From Bacillota bacterium (GTDB taxonomy: Bacteria; Bacillota; Peptococcia; Peptococcales; Peptococcaceae), in contig JAEZVS010000143.1 in assembly GCA_023443145.1 (NCBI GenBank), forward strand, positions 1 through 18,157: a stretch of 18,157 bases of DNA, read 5' to 3'. A program made the translations under genes and the position numbers. Below are positions 1-8,708 of this stretch, one piece after another. How positions within the stretch are numbered: position 1 is the first letter of the stretch; each line of letters opens with the position of its first letter. The notes beneath the pieces were generated by a model. That model was not told the DNA's origin. It made no database searches and saw only the letters and a list, made by a program, of their open reading frames with translations.

Positions 1-786
1 CAATAAGGCTGGACTTGAATCTTCTGACAAGCGGATACGGCGTCCTAAACGGATTTCCGATGCCTGTGCATCATTGATGTGAATTTTTGGATAGGAGGTA
101 AGCCCGTCCAAAACATTTCTTAAATATGATTCTGGCTTGGCGGATGTTTGAAGTTCAGCCAGAGTGACCGCATGGTCCAAAGTAAATGCACCACATGATA
201 CCCGTCTTAAGGCTGAAACCGCTGCACCACTGCCACATGCGCGGCCAATATCCACACAAAGAGTACGAATATACGTCCCTTTGCTGCAATGTACAAATAT
301 CTCAGCTTTCTCACGGGAATAGGCACGTAAAAGCACTTGATCAATACGAACATGTCGTTGAGGCAATTCATCAAAGACGAACCCTTCTCTGGCCCACTCA
401 TAAAGCGGACGGCCCTGATATTTCACTGCCGAATACATTGGCGTGACCTGGGTCTGTTCTCCTTGGAAATCGGATAGGAGCCGGCGAAAGGACGGTGCAT
501 CCATATCCGGGTAGGCACAAGTCTTAATGACTCGGCCGGACGTATCTTGTGTGTCAGTTTCCAGCCCGAACTGCATTTCAGCAATATATGACTTGTCTTC
601 TGCCGTCATATATTCTGCCAGGCGCGTGGCTTGTCCAATAACTATAGGCAACACACCCGTTGCGTCCGGATCCAATGTACCGGTATGACCGACTTTTTTT
701 GTTTTGAAAATACGACGTACACAATTGACCACATCGTGAGAAGTCATACCGGCATCTTTATCTACAATTAGAATCGCACCATTCAT
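1..786 (-). CDS. truB: tRNA pseudouridine(55) synthase TruB (3' end cut by window)
   Basis: This enzyme makes pseudouridine 55 in the T-loop of tRNAs. Translation from the ATG at 786 gives 262 residues with no stop before the window edge; about 40-50 C-terminal residues are missing compared with typical TruB (about 300-310 aa). The start reads MNGAILIVDKDAGMTSHDVV. The signature GHTGTLDPDATGVLPI follows, with the family's catalytic aspartate at Asp39. The later GTYIRTLCVDIG motif is also typical. The ATG overlaps the nrnA stop as ATGA, so translation is probably coupled. It is the last visible gene of the rimP-nusA-infB operon. Confidence 0.96.
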   Translation of the reverse strand, partial: MNGAILIVDKDAGMTSHDVVNCVRRIFKTKKVGHTGTLDPDATGVLPIVIGQATRLAEYMTAEDKSYIAEMQFGLETDTQDTSGRVIKTCAYPDMDAPSFRRLLSDFQGEQTQVTPMYSAVKYQGRPLYEWAREGFVFDELPQRHVRIDQVLLRAYSREKAEIFVHCSKGTYIRTLCVDIGRACGSGAAVSALRRVSCGAFTLDHAVTLAELQTSAKPESYLRNVLDGLTSYPKIHINDAQASEIRLGRRIRLSEDSSPALL

Positions 787-1775
787 TGGCTGTCTCCCAC
801 ATGAAGCGCCTCTTTGATGAGTTGATGGGTTTTTAAAACCGCATCGTCCAGAGGCAAGGCGACAGTGGCTCCAGCGGCGCGCACATGACCACCGCCGCCC
901 AATTCGGTGGCAATGGCGTTTACATTGAGCCACGATTTGCTCCGCAAGCTAATCTTAACGCTGCCGTCGGCTTTGGTTCGAAATAAAACCGCCACCTCAA
1001 CGCCCTCAATTTCTTTCATCAAACTGACCATACCGTGAATTTCATCGTCGCCAACACCAAATGTTATTAAATCTTCGTGAAGGATCGTTGCAGTTGCCAG
1101 CTGATCGTCAAACATAAATTTTGTATCATCATAAAGCTTCTGGGTCAATTGAAACTTCCCACGCGTCTGATTTTCGTAAATGTGCAAGCGGACCGCTTGG
1201 TGATCAGCACCGGCTCTAATAAGCCAGGCCGCCGTCTCAAAGGTTTCCGCACGAATTTGCTCATACTTAAATGAGCCCGAATCGGTGCTGAGTCCTGTAT
1301 AGAGAGCCGTGGCGCCATCCGGTGAAATAGGTGCCGCCCAATATTCAATCATGCGTGCCACCATCTCACAGGTGGCCGGTGAATGCTCATCCACCCAATT
1401 AATCTGACCAAATTCTGTATTGCCTGCATGATGATCAATCACAATCACATCGTGCGAATCGAAGGTACCTGTTGGCACGCCTACACGTGCCAAACTGCCG
1501 CAATCCAAACAAAGAATGCACGTTGGGAGAGGCATTCCCGGTTCATAAGTTTTAATTTGAGGAAGTTGTGCTAAAAACGAGAAACTTGGCGGCGCACCGG
1601 AACAATTATATAAGTGTGTCTTGACGCCAAGTTTCTGCAACACATCAAATATCCCCAATTGAGCTCCGATCGTATCACCATCTGGATGAATATGCGAAAA
1701 AATAGCGATTTCTTTTGCAAGGAGAATCTTCTGTTTTATGGCATCTAGGATGCTAGTTGTTTCGTTCAAGTTCAT
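783..1775 (-). CDS. nrnA: DHH-family oligoribonuclease / pAp phosphatase NrnA
   Basis: The 330-aa protein belongs to the DHH/DHHA1 phosphoesterases. It has the metal-binding motifs HIHPDGDTIG (28-37), DCGS (91-94), the name-giving DHH at 114-116 and TDSG near 164-167. The C-terminal substrate-binding motif GGGGHVRAAGA starts near 293. NrnA of B. subtilis (313 aa) degrades 2-5 nt RNA fragments and dephosphorylates 3'-phosphoadenosine 5'-phosphate; the length and the position between rbfA and truB fit this subgroup rather than RecJ. The chosen ATG overlaps the end of rbfA by 23 nt and has only a weak GGGA upstream, so translation coupled to rbfA is likely. The function is inferred from the family. 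Confidence 0.92.
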   Translation of the reverse strand: MNLNETTSILDAIKQKILLAKEIAIFSHIHPDGDTIGAQLGIFDVLQKLGVKTHLYNCSGAPPSFSFLAQLPQIKTYEPGMPLPTCILCLDCGSLARVGVPTGTFDSHDVIVIDHHAGNTEFGQINWVDEHSPATCEMVARMIEYWAAPISPDGATALYTGLSTDSGSFKYEQIRAETFETAAWLIRAGADHQAVRLHIYENQTRGKFQLTQKLYDDTKFMFDDQLATATILHEDLITFGVGDDEIHGMVSLMKEIEGVEVAVLFRTKADGSVKISLRSKSWLNVNAIATELGGGGHVRAAGATVALPLDDAVLKTHQLIKEALHVGDSQ

Positions 1776-2100
1776 TTAATATCCCATCAATCTTTGCACC
1801 GTAAATCATAGAGTTGTCCAAATGAAAGGAAAGTTCAGGCACGCTGCGTGTCTTCAATCGTTTGCTTAGCAATGTACGAATGAAGCCGTTGGCTTTTTCG
1901 AGAGCCTCAATAAGCTCGCTCCGTTCGGTATCAGACCCTATTTTGCTCACATATATTTTCGCATAGCTCAAATCGCCTGATACCACCACATCGGTGATAC
2001 TTATCAGTGAATCAATACGCGGATCATGCACATCATGGCGAATAATATCCATCAAGTCCCTTTTGATTTCTTCTGAAATACGTTCGGCGCGTGAAGTCAT
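1753..2100 (-). CDS. rbfA: 30S ribosome-binding factor A
   Basis: RbfA is a small KH-fold protein that binds the 30S subunit and helps late maturation of the 16S rRNA 5' end. The 115-aa product starts MTSRAERISEEIKRDLMDII. It then shows the family core DPRIDSLISITDVVVSGDLSYAKIYVS at about 46-72 and the typical PELSFHLDNS near the C-terminus. A strong AGGAGGT ribosome binding site lies six bases before the ATG. The gene sits 15 nt after infB, the usual order, and overlaps nrnA by 23 nt. Confidence 0.95.
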   Translation of the reverse strand: MTSRAERISEEIKRDLMDIIRHDVHDPRIDSLISITDVVVSGDLSYAKIYVSKIGSDTERSELIEALEKANGFIRTLLSKRLKTRSVPELSFHLDNSMIYGAKIDGILNELERNN

Positions 2101-2115
2101 TGGGTACCTCCTAAC

Positions 2116-4527
2116 TTAATATAATTCTCTTTTGATTTCCTGAAAAGTATAGGCTTCAATGACATCTCCTTCTTTGAGATCATTAAACTTCTCTAAGCCT
2201 ACGCCGCACTCATATCCTGTGGCCACTTCTTTTACATCATCTTTGAATCTCTTAAGAGAAGAAAGTTCACCCTCATGTATGACAACCCCATCACGAAGCA
2301 AACGCACTTTGGCATTCCGTTGAATTTTACCGTCAATAACATAGCAACCGGCAATATTACCTACTTTGGGTACTTTGAAGACACTGCGAACCTCTGCCTG
2401 ACCCAAATCCACTTCTTTAATTTCCGGTGCAAGAAGACCGCTTAAAGCGTTTTTCACATCATCAATGGCCTCATATATGATCCGATATGTCTTAATATCA
2501 ACGCTTTCAGTTTCGGCCAGTCGCTTGGCATTTACATCCGGTCGCACATTAAAACCAATAATAATGGCATGAGATGCGGCTGCCAGCATAACGTCGGTTT
2601 CACGAATACCTCCAACTGCTGTGCGTATGATATTCACCCGTACTTCATCTGTGCCCAAATTAGCCAATGATTGCCGCATCGCTTCAATTGAACCTTGGGT
2701 ATCGGCTTTGAGCACAAGGTTCAGCTCGCGAACATTTCCGTCTTTTATCTGAGTAAACAGGTCCTCAAGAGAAACCATGCCACCGCGGCTAATCTCTTTT
2801 TCATGTTTTTCTTGTTGTCTTTTCTCGGCAATTTGCTTAGCCAAGCGTTCATTATCAACAACTAAGAAGTCGTCTCCAGCTTCCGGCACATCATTTAGGC
2901 CTAAAATCTCAACCGGCATCGAAGGTTCCGCAAGTTCTACGGCACGTCCTCGATGATCGAACATAGCGCGAATGCGGCCTTGGACCGATCCTACAATTAA
3001 GAAGTCGCCGCTGCGCAAAGTTCCGTTTTGAACAAGCAATGTCGCAGTTGCGCCACGGCTTTTATCCAGTTTTGACTCAATCACTTTCCCTTTTGCGCTG
3101 CGATCGGGATTGGCTCGTAAATCTTGCATTTCAGCGACCAAAAGAACCATTTCTAATAATTCTTCGATACCGATTCCCTGCTTAGCTGAAACCGGAACCA
3201 TAATAACATCGCCGCCCCAGTCTTCAGAGATCAAGCCATATTGAGTTAATTCTTGTTTGATTTGCTCCGGATTGGCATCCGGTTTATCTATTTTATTGAT
3301 GGCCACAATCACCGGAACTTCAGCTGCTTTGGCGTGGTCGATGGCCTCAATGGTTTGAGGCATCACGCCATCATCAGCAGCCACCACTAAAATGGCAATA
3401 TCAGTAATCTGTGCGCCACGGGCTCGCATGGAAGTGAATGCTTCGTGTCCCGGCGTATCGAGGAAAGTAATTTTTTCTCCATTAACCTCAACCTGATATG
3501 CACCAATTTGCTGTGTAATGCCACCCGCTTCAGTAGAAATGACGTTTGTTTCACGAATGCGATCCAAAAGAGATGTCTTCCCGTGATCAACATGACCCAT
3601 GATGGTTACTACAGAAGGTCTTTTTTTCAGATCTTCTTCTTTATCTTCAATGTCCATCTCTGCCATGAGATTTTCTTCCATGGTTTTTTTGATTTCAATT
3701 GTAGCGCCGTACTCTTCTGCAATGATGCTCGCAGTATCGGCATCAAGTTCTTGGTTCATTGTGGCCATTACACCGAGTGTCATAAGCTTCATAATAACTT
3801 CACTGGCTTTTTTACCCAATTGACGAGCCAACTCTTGCACGGTGATGGTTTCTGTGACCACAACATGATATTGCACTTCTGCAAACTCTCTAGGTTCTTT
3901 AACCGGTTGTAACGTTTGCTTGCTTCGGCGATTTTTCTTTTTATTTGACCGATTGGTTCTATTGCCACGGTGTCCGTTGTTTTGATGGGAATCAAATCCG
4001 GCGTCATGGGACTTCTGATCTTTTCTGTGACGTTTTTGATGTCCATTGCTTTTATTTTGCAATCCATCCTGTTGACCGGATTTGTTACGCGGGCGTTCAT
4101 CATTGTTCTTACGAGCACCGGCATTTTTTGAAGATGCCGGTGTCTTTTGATCGCGATTTGTTCGATTTTCGGAATTGGCATTTTTCTTGCTCATTTGTGT
4201 ATCGCTTTTATTACCTGTTTTAACCGGAACAGCATTCTTATTTTGGTTCGATTTAGCGCCTTTATTTTTATGCGTATTTTTCGCGACAGATTTTTCAGAG
4301 GTTTCTTTCTTTTGTTTGACGCCTTGCTTCCCTTGCTCAGTTCTTTGTTGCCCAGATTCCTTCTTCATTTTTTGACTGAATTTCTCTTTAATATCACGAG
4401 CCACTTCATCAGAAATGGTACTCATGTGATTTTTTACGGGAATCTTCTTCTTTTCTAATTCGCTGATAATGGTTTTAGAATCCTGTTTGAGCTCCTTGGC
4501 CAATTCGTATATTCTAATTTTTCCCAT
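2116..4527 (-). CDS. infB: translation initiation factor IF-2
   Basis: IF-2 is the GTPase that brings initiator fMet-tRNA to the 30S subunit and promotes subunit joining. From the ATG at 4527 it has about 803 residues. An N-terminal IF2_N domain (about 1-50) is followed by a very basic Lys/Asn/Gln-rich linker (about 50-210) and a second IF2_N domain (about 225-280). The G domain has GHVDHGKT near 311, DTPGHEAF near 357, NKID near 411 and SAK near 447. Domains II-III and the fMet-tRNA-binding C-terminus (ending FQEIKREL-Y) are complete. Tandem ATGs exist at 4530 and 4527; the second is seven bases from GAGG and gives the usual start [14 protein letters not shown] longer reading from TTG at 4545 lacks support. 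Confidence 0.97.
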   Translation of the reverse strand: MGKIRIYELAKELKQDSKTIISELEKKKIPVKNHMSTISDEVARDIKEKFSQKMKKESGQQRTEQGKQGVKQKKETSEKSVAKNTHKNKGAKSNQNKNAVPVKTGNKSDTQMSKKNANSENRTNRDQKTPASSKNAGARKNNDERPRNKSGQQDGLQNKSNGHQKRHRKDQKSHDAGFDSHQNNGHRGNRTNRSNKKKNRRSKQTLQPVKEPREFAEVQYHVVVTETITVQELARQLGKKASEVIMKLMTLGVMATMNQELDADTASIIAEEYGATIEIKKTMEENLMAEMDIEDKEEDLKKRPSVVTIMGHVDHGKTSLLDRIRETNVISTEAGGITQQIGAYQVEVNGEKITFLDTPGHEAFTSMRARGAQITDIAILVVAADDGVMPQTIEAIDHAKAAEVPVIVAINKIDKPDANPEQIKQELTQYGLISEDWGGDVIMVPVSAKQGIGIEELLEMVLLVAEMQDLRANPDRSAKGKVIESKLDKSRGATATLLVQNGTLRSGDFLIVGSVQGRIRAMFDHRGRAVELAEPSMPVEILGLNDVPEAGDDFLVVDNERLAKQIAEKRQQEKHEKEISRGGMVSLEDLFTQIKDGNVRELNLVLKADTQGSIEAMRQSLANLGTDEVRVNIIRTAVGGIRETDVMLAAASHAIIIGFNVRPDVNAKRLAETESVDIKTYRIIYEAIDDVKNALSGLLAPEIKEVDLGQAEVRSVFKVPKVGNIAGCYVIDGKIQRNAKVRLLRDGVVIHEGELSSLKRFKDDVKEVATGYECGVGLEKFNDLKEGDVIEAYTFQEIKRELY

Positions 4528-4549
4528 CATAACACCTCGATTCAATAAT

Positions 4550-4861
4550 TCATATTTTTTTCCATCCTGTTTTCATAATTGTTTCTGCAAATGAAGCATT
4601 CAATATACCGACCACTGCCCGTGGTGAACGACCAATTGCTTGACCTAATTTCTCCTTGTCGGCTATTGTGACACAAGGAATTTGCGCCTCTTCAGCTCTG
4701 CGCATCCACTTAGCATGTACTGAAGGGTTTAAATCACCTGCAAGTACCAGAGCATTCACGCGATGTTTCAGCATCATGTGCCGAACATTATAGTCGCCAG
4801 AAGCAATCTGTCCGGCTTTCGTTGCAAATCCCAGCATTGTTAAAATATTATTCTCATTCAT
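4550..4861 (-). CDS. ylxQ: L7Ae/YlxQ-family ribosomal/RNA-binding protein
   Basis: This is a small L7Ae/L30e-fold protein expected to bind kink-turn RNA; its bacterial role is poorly known. The start [22 protein letters not shown] and the segment [13 protein letters not shown] fit the family, and it has the standard position between ylxR and infB. No good ribosome binding site precedes either the ATG at 4861 or the in-frame ATG at 4873. Both overlap the end of ylxR (8 or 20 nt), so translation is probably coupled to ylxR. I prefer 4861 because it gives the usual family N-terminus (103 aa). Confidence 0.85.
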   Translation of the reverse strand: MNENNILTMLGFATKAGQIASGDYNVRHMMLKHRVNALVLAGDLNPSVHAKWMRRAEEAQIPCVTIADKEKLGQAIGRSPRAVVGILNASFAETIMKTGWKKI

Positions 4862-5129
4862 AATGATTATCATTTAGAAGAGATGCCTGCAGACGTTCTT
4901 TATCTTCTTTGGAAATGTCTACTTTCAAGGCATGATCCAGCTGACCGGTTTTAGACATTCTCTCAATGCATGATTGTTGATGACAAATGTAGGTGCCTCT
5001 GCCTGGCTTTTTGCCGGTTGGATCTATAGAAACTGTGCCGTCTTCTGCACGCACAATACGTGTCAGTTCACGTTTTGGCAGCTTCGTGCGACAAATAGCA
5101 CAACTGCGCTCAGGTGGCTTTTTAGGCAT
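4854..5129 (-). CDS. ylxR: YlxR family (DUF448) RNA-binding protein
   Basis: The 91-aa protein is the conserved YlxR partner gene found between nusA and infB in Firmicutes. The diagnostic segment has paired cysteines RSCAICRTKLPKREL (about 8-22), then SIDPTGKKPGRGTYIC. The family is small and basic. Reports on homologues link it to RNA/nucleoid binding and to RNase P; its exact job here is unknown. The ATG at 5129 has GGAGG five bases upstream. In-frame ATGs at 5141 and 5147 lie at or before that site and are less likely. The gene starts 14 nt after nusA. Confidence 0.9.
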   Translation of the reverse strand: MPKKPPERSCAICRTKLPKRELTRIVRAEDGTVSIDPTGKKPGRGTYICHQQSCIERMSKTGQLDHALKVDISKEDKERLQASLLNDNHYE

Positions 5130-5143
5130 AACATCCTCCATTC

Positions 5144-6232
5144 TCAATCATTTAGTTCATCTTCATCGGTAAAAATAAAATTATATTGGATGCCTTGTTC
5201 ATCTGCTTGACTTTTGCTTTTAATGTCAATTTTCCAACCTGTCATTTTTGCAGCCAATCGGGCATTTTGTCCTTCTTTACCGATGGCAAGAGAAAGTTGG
5301 TCGTCTGGTACCACGACCACTGCTTTTTTTTCGTCTTCATCTGCCAGAACATCGATAACCATCGAAGGACTTAGTGCTTCAGAAATATAAATATCAGCAC
5401 TTTCGTCCCAATTGATTATATCAATTTTTTCGCCTGACAGTTCGTCAACAACAGCTCGCACCCGAGCGCCGTTTGGTCCAACACATGAGCCAACTGAATC
5501 AATATCTTCTTCTTTAGAATAAACCGCAATTTTTGAACGAATGCCTGCTTCTCTGGCAACAGACTTGATTTCTACATACCCATCTTTGATTTCCGGAACT
5601 TCCAATTCAAACAAGCGTGATAAAAAACCGGGATGTGTACGTGATACAATCACTTGAGGGCCTTTATGTGTTTTTTTCACCTCGATAATGTATGCTTTAA
5701 TGCGTTGGCCCACATGATAAACTTCATTGGGCATTTGTTCGTTTACAGATAGAATGGCTTCAGTTTTCCCTAGACTGATATAACAATCTTGATTATCTAT
5801 ACGCTCAATTGTCCCGGAAACAATATCTGATTCGCGATTGGAAAATTCACTGTAAACGATGCCTCTTTCCGCTTCACGAATACGTTGAACCACCACTTGT
5901 TTCGCCGTTTGAGCGGCAATTCGACCAAAGTTTTTCGGCTCTTCCTTTGTTGCTATAATATCGCCTAATTTATATTTTGATGATATTTTTTTTGCATCTT
6001 CCAAAGAAATTTCTGTTTGAGAAATACTGACCTCCTCCACCACTTCTCTTTGCGAATACACCGCTATGGCCCCTGTATCTTTATCGATGGATACGGTCAC
6101 ATTCATATGTGAACCATAATTCTTTTTGTATGCTGAAATTAGGGAGGCTTCGATGGCATCTAAAACCACCTGCGGTTCAATTCCTTTTTGTATATGCAAT
6201 TCTTTCAACGCCGTCATAAACTCTTCATTCAT
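5144..6232 (-). CDS. nusA: transcription termination/antitermination factor NusA
   Basis: NusA binds RNA polymerase and nascent RNA and modulates pausing, termination and antitermination. The 362-aa product has the RNAP-binding N-terminal domain (about 1-125), an S1 domain (about 133-198), a first KH domain with [10 protein letters not shown] at 252-261 and a second KH domain with [11 protein letters not shown] at 317-327. It lacks the C-terminal acidic repeats of E. coli NusA, which is normal for Firmicutes. GAGGTG lies just before the ATG. It follows rimP by 15 nt, the usual order. NusA of other bacteria feeds back on its own operon; that is inference here. Confidence 0.96.
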   Translation of the reverse strand: MNEEFMTALKELHIQKGIEPQVVLDAIEASLISAYKKNYGSHMNVTVSIDKDTGAIAVYSQREVVEEVSISQTEISLEDAKKISSKYKLGDIIATKEEPKNFGRIAAQTAKQVVVQRIREAERGIVYSEFSNRESDIVSGTIERIDNQDCYISLGKTEAILSVNEQMPNEVYHVGQRIKAYIIEVKKTHKGPQVIVSRTHPGFLSRLFELEVPEIKDGYVEIKSVAREAGIRSKIAVYSKEEDIDSVGSCVGPNGARVRAVVDELSGEKIDIINWDESADIYISEALSPSMVIDVLADEDEKKAVVVVPDDQLSLAIGKEGQNARLAAKMTGWKIDIKSKSQADEQGIQYNFIFTDEDELND

Positions 6233-6247
6233 TGTGACACCTCAATA

Positions 6248-6724
6248 TTAAAATTCAAAATAAATGTTGGCTTTCGCAATATCTTCATACATAAGACGAA
6301 GAATTTGTTCATTTTGTTTTTTGATCACGATACATACATCATCAGCTTCCAGTAATCGACCTATGCATTGCTTTTCGCCATCAATTGGCTTATAAAATTT
6401 CACTTTTATTTGACTGTCTATAAAGCGTTTAAATTGATCCGGCTTCTTTAGTGGCCTTTCAATACCCGGAGATGACACTTCCAAGTGATAAGCGGTTTTA
6501 ATAGGAAAATCAGGATCTTCATCAAAACAATTACTTAGATGGCGATTGACACGTTCGCAAAGATTCAAATCAACAGATTGATCGGGAGTGAGCGTATCAA
6601 TAAATAAGCGCAAATAAAAAGACTGGTTGTTTTTTTCGTAGACAACGTCAGTAAACTCAGCTTGAAACAATGATTCCAATATAGATGAATAATGTGATTC
6701 TATATATTGTTCTTGTTTATTCAT
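6248..6724 (-). CDS. rimP: ribosome maturation factor RimP
   Basis: RimP assists maturation of the 30S subunit. The ATG at 6724 gives a 158-aa protein of normal size, MNKQEQYIESHYSSILESLF. It contains the family core TAYHLEVSSPGIERPLKKPDQFKRF at about 95-119 and a C-terminal Sm-like part. A clear AAGGAGA lies eight bases upstream. The frame is open further upstream to 6820, but that extension would run through a hairpin and a promoter and gives Cys/Phe-rich sequence unlike RimP, so I reject it. It is the first gene of the nusA operon. Confidence 0.94.
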   Translation of the reverse strand: MNKQEQYIESHYSSILESLFQAEFTDVVYEKNNQSFYLRLFIDTLTPDQSVDLNLCERVNRHLSNCFDEDPDFPIKTAYHLEVSSPGIERPLKKPDQFKRFIDSQIKVKFYKPIDGEKQCIGRLLEADDVCIVIKKQNEQILRLMYEDIAKANIYFEF

Positions 6725-6747
6725 GAAGATCTCCTTCTTTAAGAAAT

Positions 6748-6778
6748 AGGAAAGAGTGGGGCTGCCCCACTCTTTCCT
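6748..6778 (-). other. perfect 14-bp hairpin at predicted 5' end of rimP-nusA mRNA
   Basis: The arms 6748-6761 and 6765-6778 are perfect inverted repeats (AGGAAAGAGTGGGG and its complement) around a 3-nt loop. Downstream on the minus strand the sequence is ATTTCTTAAAG, so it has only a poor U-tract. The promoter at 6786-6814 predicts a start near 6778, the first base of the stem. It could shield the rimP-nusA mRNA from 5'-end-dependent decay; it could also slow or partly terminate transcripts arriving from acpP. The structure is seen directly; both roles are inference. Confidence 0.7.
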
Positions 6779-6785
6779 GAAAAAT

Positions 6786-6814
6786 ATTATACCACAAAAA
6801 AAACAACAGCGCAA
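6786..6814 (-). promoter_or_regulatory. extended -10 promoter of the rimP-nusA operon
   Basis: On the minus strand, a consensus TATAAT at 6786-6791 is preceded by TGG, an extended -10 element. TTGCGC at 6809-6814 lies at the ideal 17-bp spacing, although it matches TTGACA at only three bases. A T-tract fills the spacer. The -35 lies just after the acpP stop, so the rimP operon has its own start besides any readthrough. The expected start point is near 6778. Confidence 0.7.
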
Positions 6815-6816
6815 TA

Positions 6817-7047
6817 TCACTTCAACAACGTGTCAACAAACTGAGACAGCTCACCTACGTTTTTAAAACGTTCCACTTCGCTATCGGGAAGCTCAACAGA
6901 AAAAGCACTTTCAATTGCCATGATCACTTCAACAACATCCAAAGAGTCGGCGTCCACTTCTTCAAAAGTCGTTTCCGGCTTAATGACAACAGGATCAATG
7001 GATAGCTGTTCAGCAATAATGTTTTTAATTTTTTCAAATGATGTCAT
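6817..7047 (-). CDS. acpP: acyl carrier protein
   Basis: ACP carries growing fatty acyl chains on a phosphopantetheine arm and donates acyl groups to PlsX. The 76-aa acidic protein has the attachment motif DADSLDVVEVIMAIE with Ser35 as the modified residue, then ELPDSEVERF as in other ACPs. AGGAGG lies eight bases before the ATG. It follows plsX by 12 nt, a functional pairing; the usual fab genes and rnc are not beside it. The gene end abuts the rimP promoter. Confidence 0.96.
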   Translation of the reverse strand: MTSFEKIKNIIAEQLSIDPVVIKPETTFEEVDADSLDVVEVIMAIESAFSVELPDSEVERFKNVGELSQFVDTLLK

Positions 7048-7059
7048 GTTGATATCCTC

Positions 7060-8046
7060 CTATGATTGGTTAATTACATCCGCAATTTTATCAATTAAAC
7101 GATGTTGTACACATTCTTTGGCAACGCCGATGCCATGATAAAGCGCTTCTGCATCAGAATTACCGTGGCAAACCACGCTGATGCCATGAACACCTAAAAG
7201 AGGTGCTCCTCCGACTTTTTTAGGGTCCAGCTTATTTTTCATATTGCGCAGTGCAGGTTTTAAAAGAAGGCCACCCAAACGATATTGCAAGGAGCCACCT
7301 ACTTCTTTTTTTAAGCCTTCAAAAATTGAAAGCCCGAAACCTTCCAGCACTTTTAATACGATGTTTCCGGTGAAACCGTCACAAACCAAAACATCCGCCT
7401 CACCACTCATGATATCTCGCCCTTCAATGTGACCTATAAAATGAAATAAATCCTGTTCTGAAAAAAGGGCATATGCTTTTTGAGTCAACTGATTACCTTT
7501 TGTCTCCTCAGTCCCGTTGTTTATAATAGCAATATTCGGCGTGCCTTTTTTTATAAACGACATATATATGTTACCCATGGTGGCGAACTGTAAAAGATTT
7601 TCCGGATCAACATCTGTATTGGCTCCGGCATCGACCAATAGCTTATAACCGGAGAAAGTAGGCAGCAGCACACCTATGGCGGGACGCTTGATTCCTTTAA
7701 TACGCCCCAGTTCAAATAAAGCCGCCACCATTTGAGCGCCGGTACTGCCGGCAGAAACAACAGCATCCGCTCGTCCTTCTTTTACCAATCGTGTGGCCAA
7801 GGTAATGGATGCGTTTTTCTTTTTGCGATAGGCGGTCGCGGGATGTTCATCCATGAAGATGCTTTCATCGGTATGTACAATTTCTACATGAGACATTGTC
7901 GAATCATCAGCATGTTTCAATATCTGCTGTTCATCTCCGACTAAAATGATCTTATCCACAAGACGGTCAGAGATAGCCTGACAAGCTCCTTTAACAATCT
8001 GCTCCGGAGCAAAATCACCGCCCATGGCGTCCACAGCAATAATCAT
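7060..8046 (-). CDS. plsX: phosphate acyltransferase PlsX
   Basis: PlsX converts acyl-ACP and phosphate to acyl-phosphate, the substrate of the membrane acyltransferase PlsY in phosphatidic acid synthesis. The 328-aa length and the N-terminal IAVDAMGGDFAPEQIVKGA are characteristic. Other family segments are SAGSTGAQMVAALFELGRI, LVDAGANTDVDPENLLQFA and VCDGFTGNIVLKVLEG. AAAGGAG lies seven bases before the ATG. It begins four bases after rpe ends and leads into acpP. Confidence 0.96.
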   Translation of the reverse strand: MIIAVDAMGGDFAPEQIVKGACQAISDRLVDKIILVGDEQQILKHADDSTMSHVEIVHTDESIFMDEHPATAYRKKKNASITLATRLVKEGRADAVVSAGSTGAQMVAALFELGRIKGIKRPAIGVLLPTFSGYKLLVDAGANTDVDPENLLQFATMGNIYMSFIKKGTPNIAIINNGTEETKGNQLTQKAYALFSEQDLFHFIGHIEGRDIMSGEADVLVCDGFTGNIVLKVLEGFGLSIFEGLKKEVGGSLQYRLGGLLLKPALRNMKNKLDPKKVGGAPLLGVHGISVVCHGNSDAEALYHGIGVAKECVQHRLIDKIADVINQS

Positions 8047-8050
8047 ATTC

Positions 8051-8707
8051 TTACTCCTTTACAGCAGACAATAAGTCTGCCATCGCCTGCGCGCGATTTT
8101 TTTGTCCAAATACAGCGGAACCCGCCACAAGCACGTCGGCGCCGGCCGATACAACTGCTTGCACAGTATCTTTATTAATCCCTCCGTCAACCTGCAAATA
8201 AGCATGGCTGTTTACGCGATCCAGTTCTTCGCGACACTTCTTGATTTTATAGGTGATATCAATGAAGGACTGACCGCCAAAACCTGGATGTACGCTCATC
8301 AAAAGCACCAGATCCACCTGAGAAAGATAGGGTATAACGGCTTGAAGGGGCGTCTCCGGGTTAATGGATAGTCCAACTTTTGCGCCGGTATTTCGAATTT
8401 GTTGAATGGTTTTTTCAATATCTCTCGTGGCTTCTTCGTGAATGGTAATCAGATCGGCACCTGCTTCAGCAAAGATTTCTATAAATCTGCTGGGTTCCGC
8501 TATCATTAAGTGACAGTCAAAAAACAGGCGGCTGTTTTGGCGAATCTTTTTTATCACCGGTGGTCCAAAGGTGATGTTCGGCACGAATAGGCCATCCATT
8601 ACATCTAAGTGTACCCACTTAGCGCCACCTGCCTCAATGTTTTGAAGCTCATCATTCAAACATCCGAAATCTGCCGATAAAAGCGACGGCGCGATTATGA
8701 TACTCAT
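8051..8707 (-). CDS. rpe: ribulose-phosphate 3-epimerase
   Basis: This enzyme interconverts ribulose 5-phosphate and xylulose 5-phosphate in the pentose phosphate pathway. The 218-aa TIM barrel has IAPSLLSADF at 4-13, HLDVMDG at 33-39 with metal/catalytic Asp35, His66 in DCHLMI, and the phosphate-binding VHPGFGGQSFI at 139-149. VDGGI at 173-177 supplies the second catalytic Asp174. GGAGG lies nine bases before the ATG; one base separates the start from the rsgA stop. The rsgA-rpe pairing is common in Firmicutes. Confidence 0.96.
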   Translation of the reverse strand: MSIIIAPSLLSADFGCLNDELQNIEAGGAKWVHLDVMDGLFVPNITFGPPVIKKIRQNSRLFFDCHLMIAEPSRFIEIFAEAGADLITIHEEATRDIEKTIQQIRNTGAKVGLSINPETPLQAVIPYLSQVDLVLLMSVHPGFGGQSFIDITYKIKKCREELDRVNSHAYLQVDGGINKDTVQAVVSAGADVLVAGSAVFGQKNRAQAMADLLSAVKE

Positions 8708-8708
8708 G

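Noticed and set aside
3445..3912. 155-codon plus-strand frame opposite infB
   Set aside because: It is antisense to conserved IF-2 G-domain codons, with no ribosome binding site and no recognisable motif.
6748..6778. hairpin as a simple intrinsic terminator of acpP
   Set aside because: The tract after the stem is ATTTCTTAAAG, not a proper U-run, and the position at the predicted +1 fits a 5' leader better; a partial termination role is not excluded.
6725..6820. 32-residue N-terminal extension of rimP
   Set aside because: It crosses a hairpin and a consensus promoter and is not RimP-like; the ATG at 6724 has AAGGAGA upstream.
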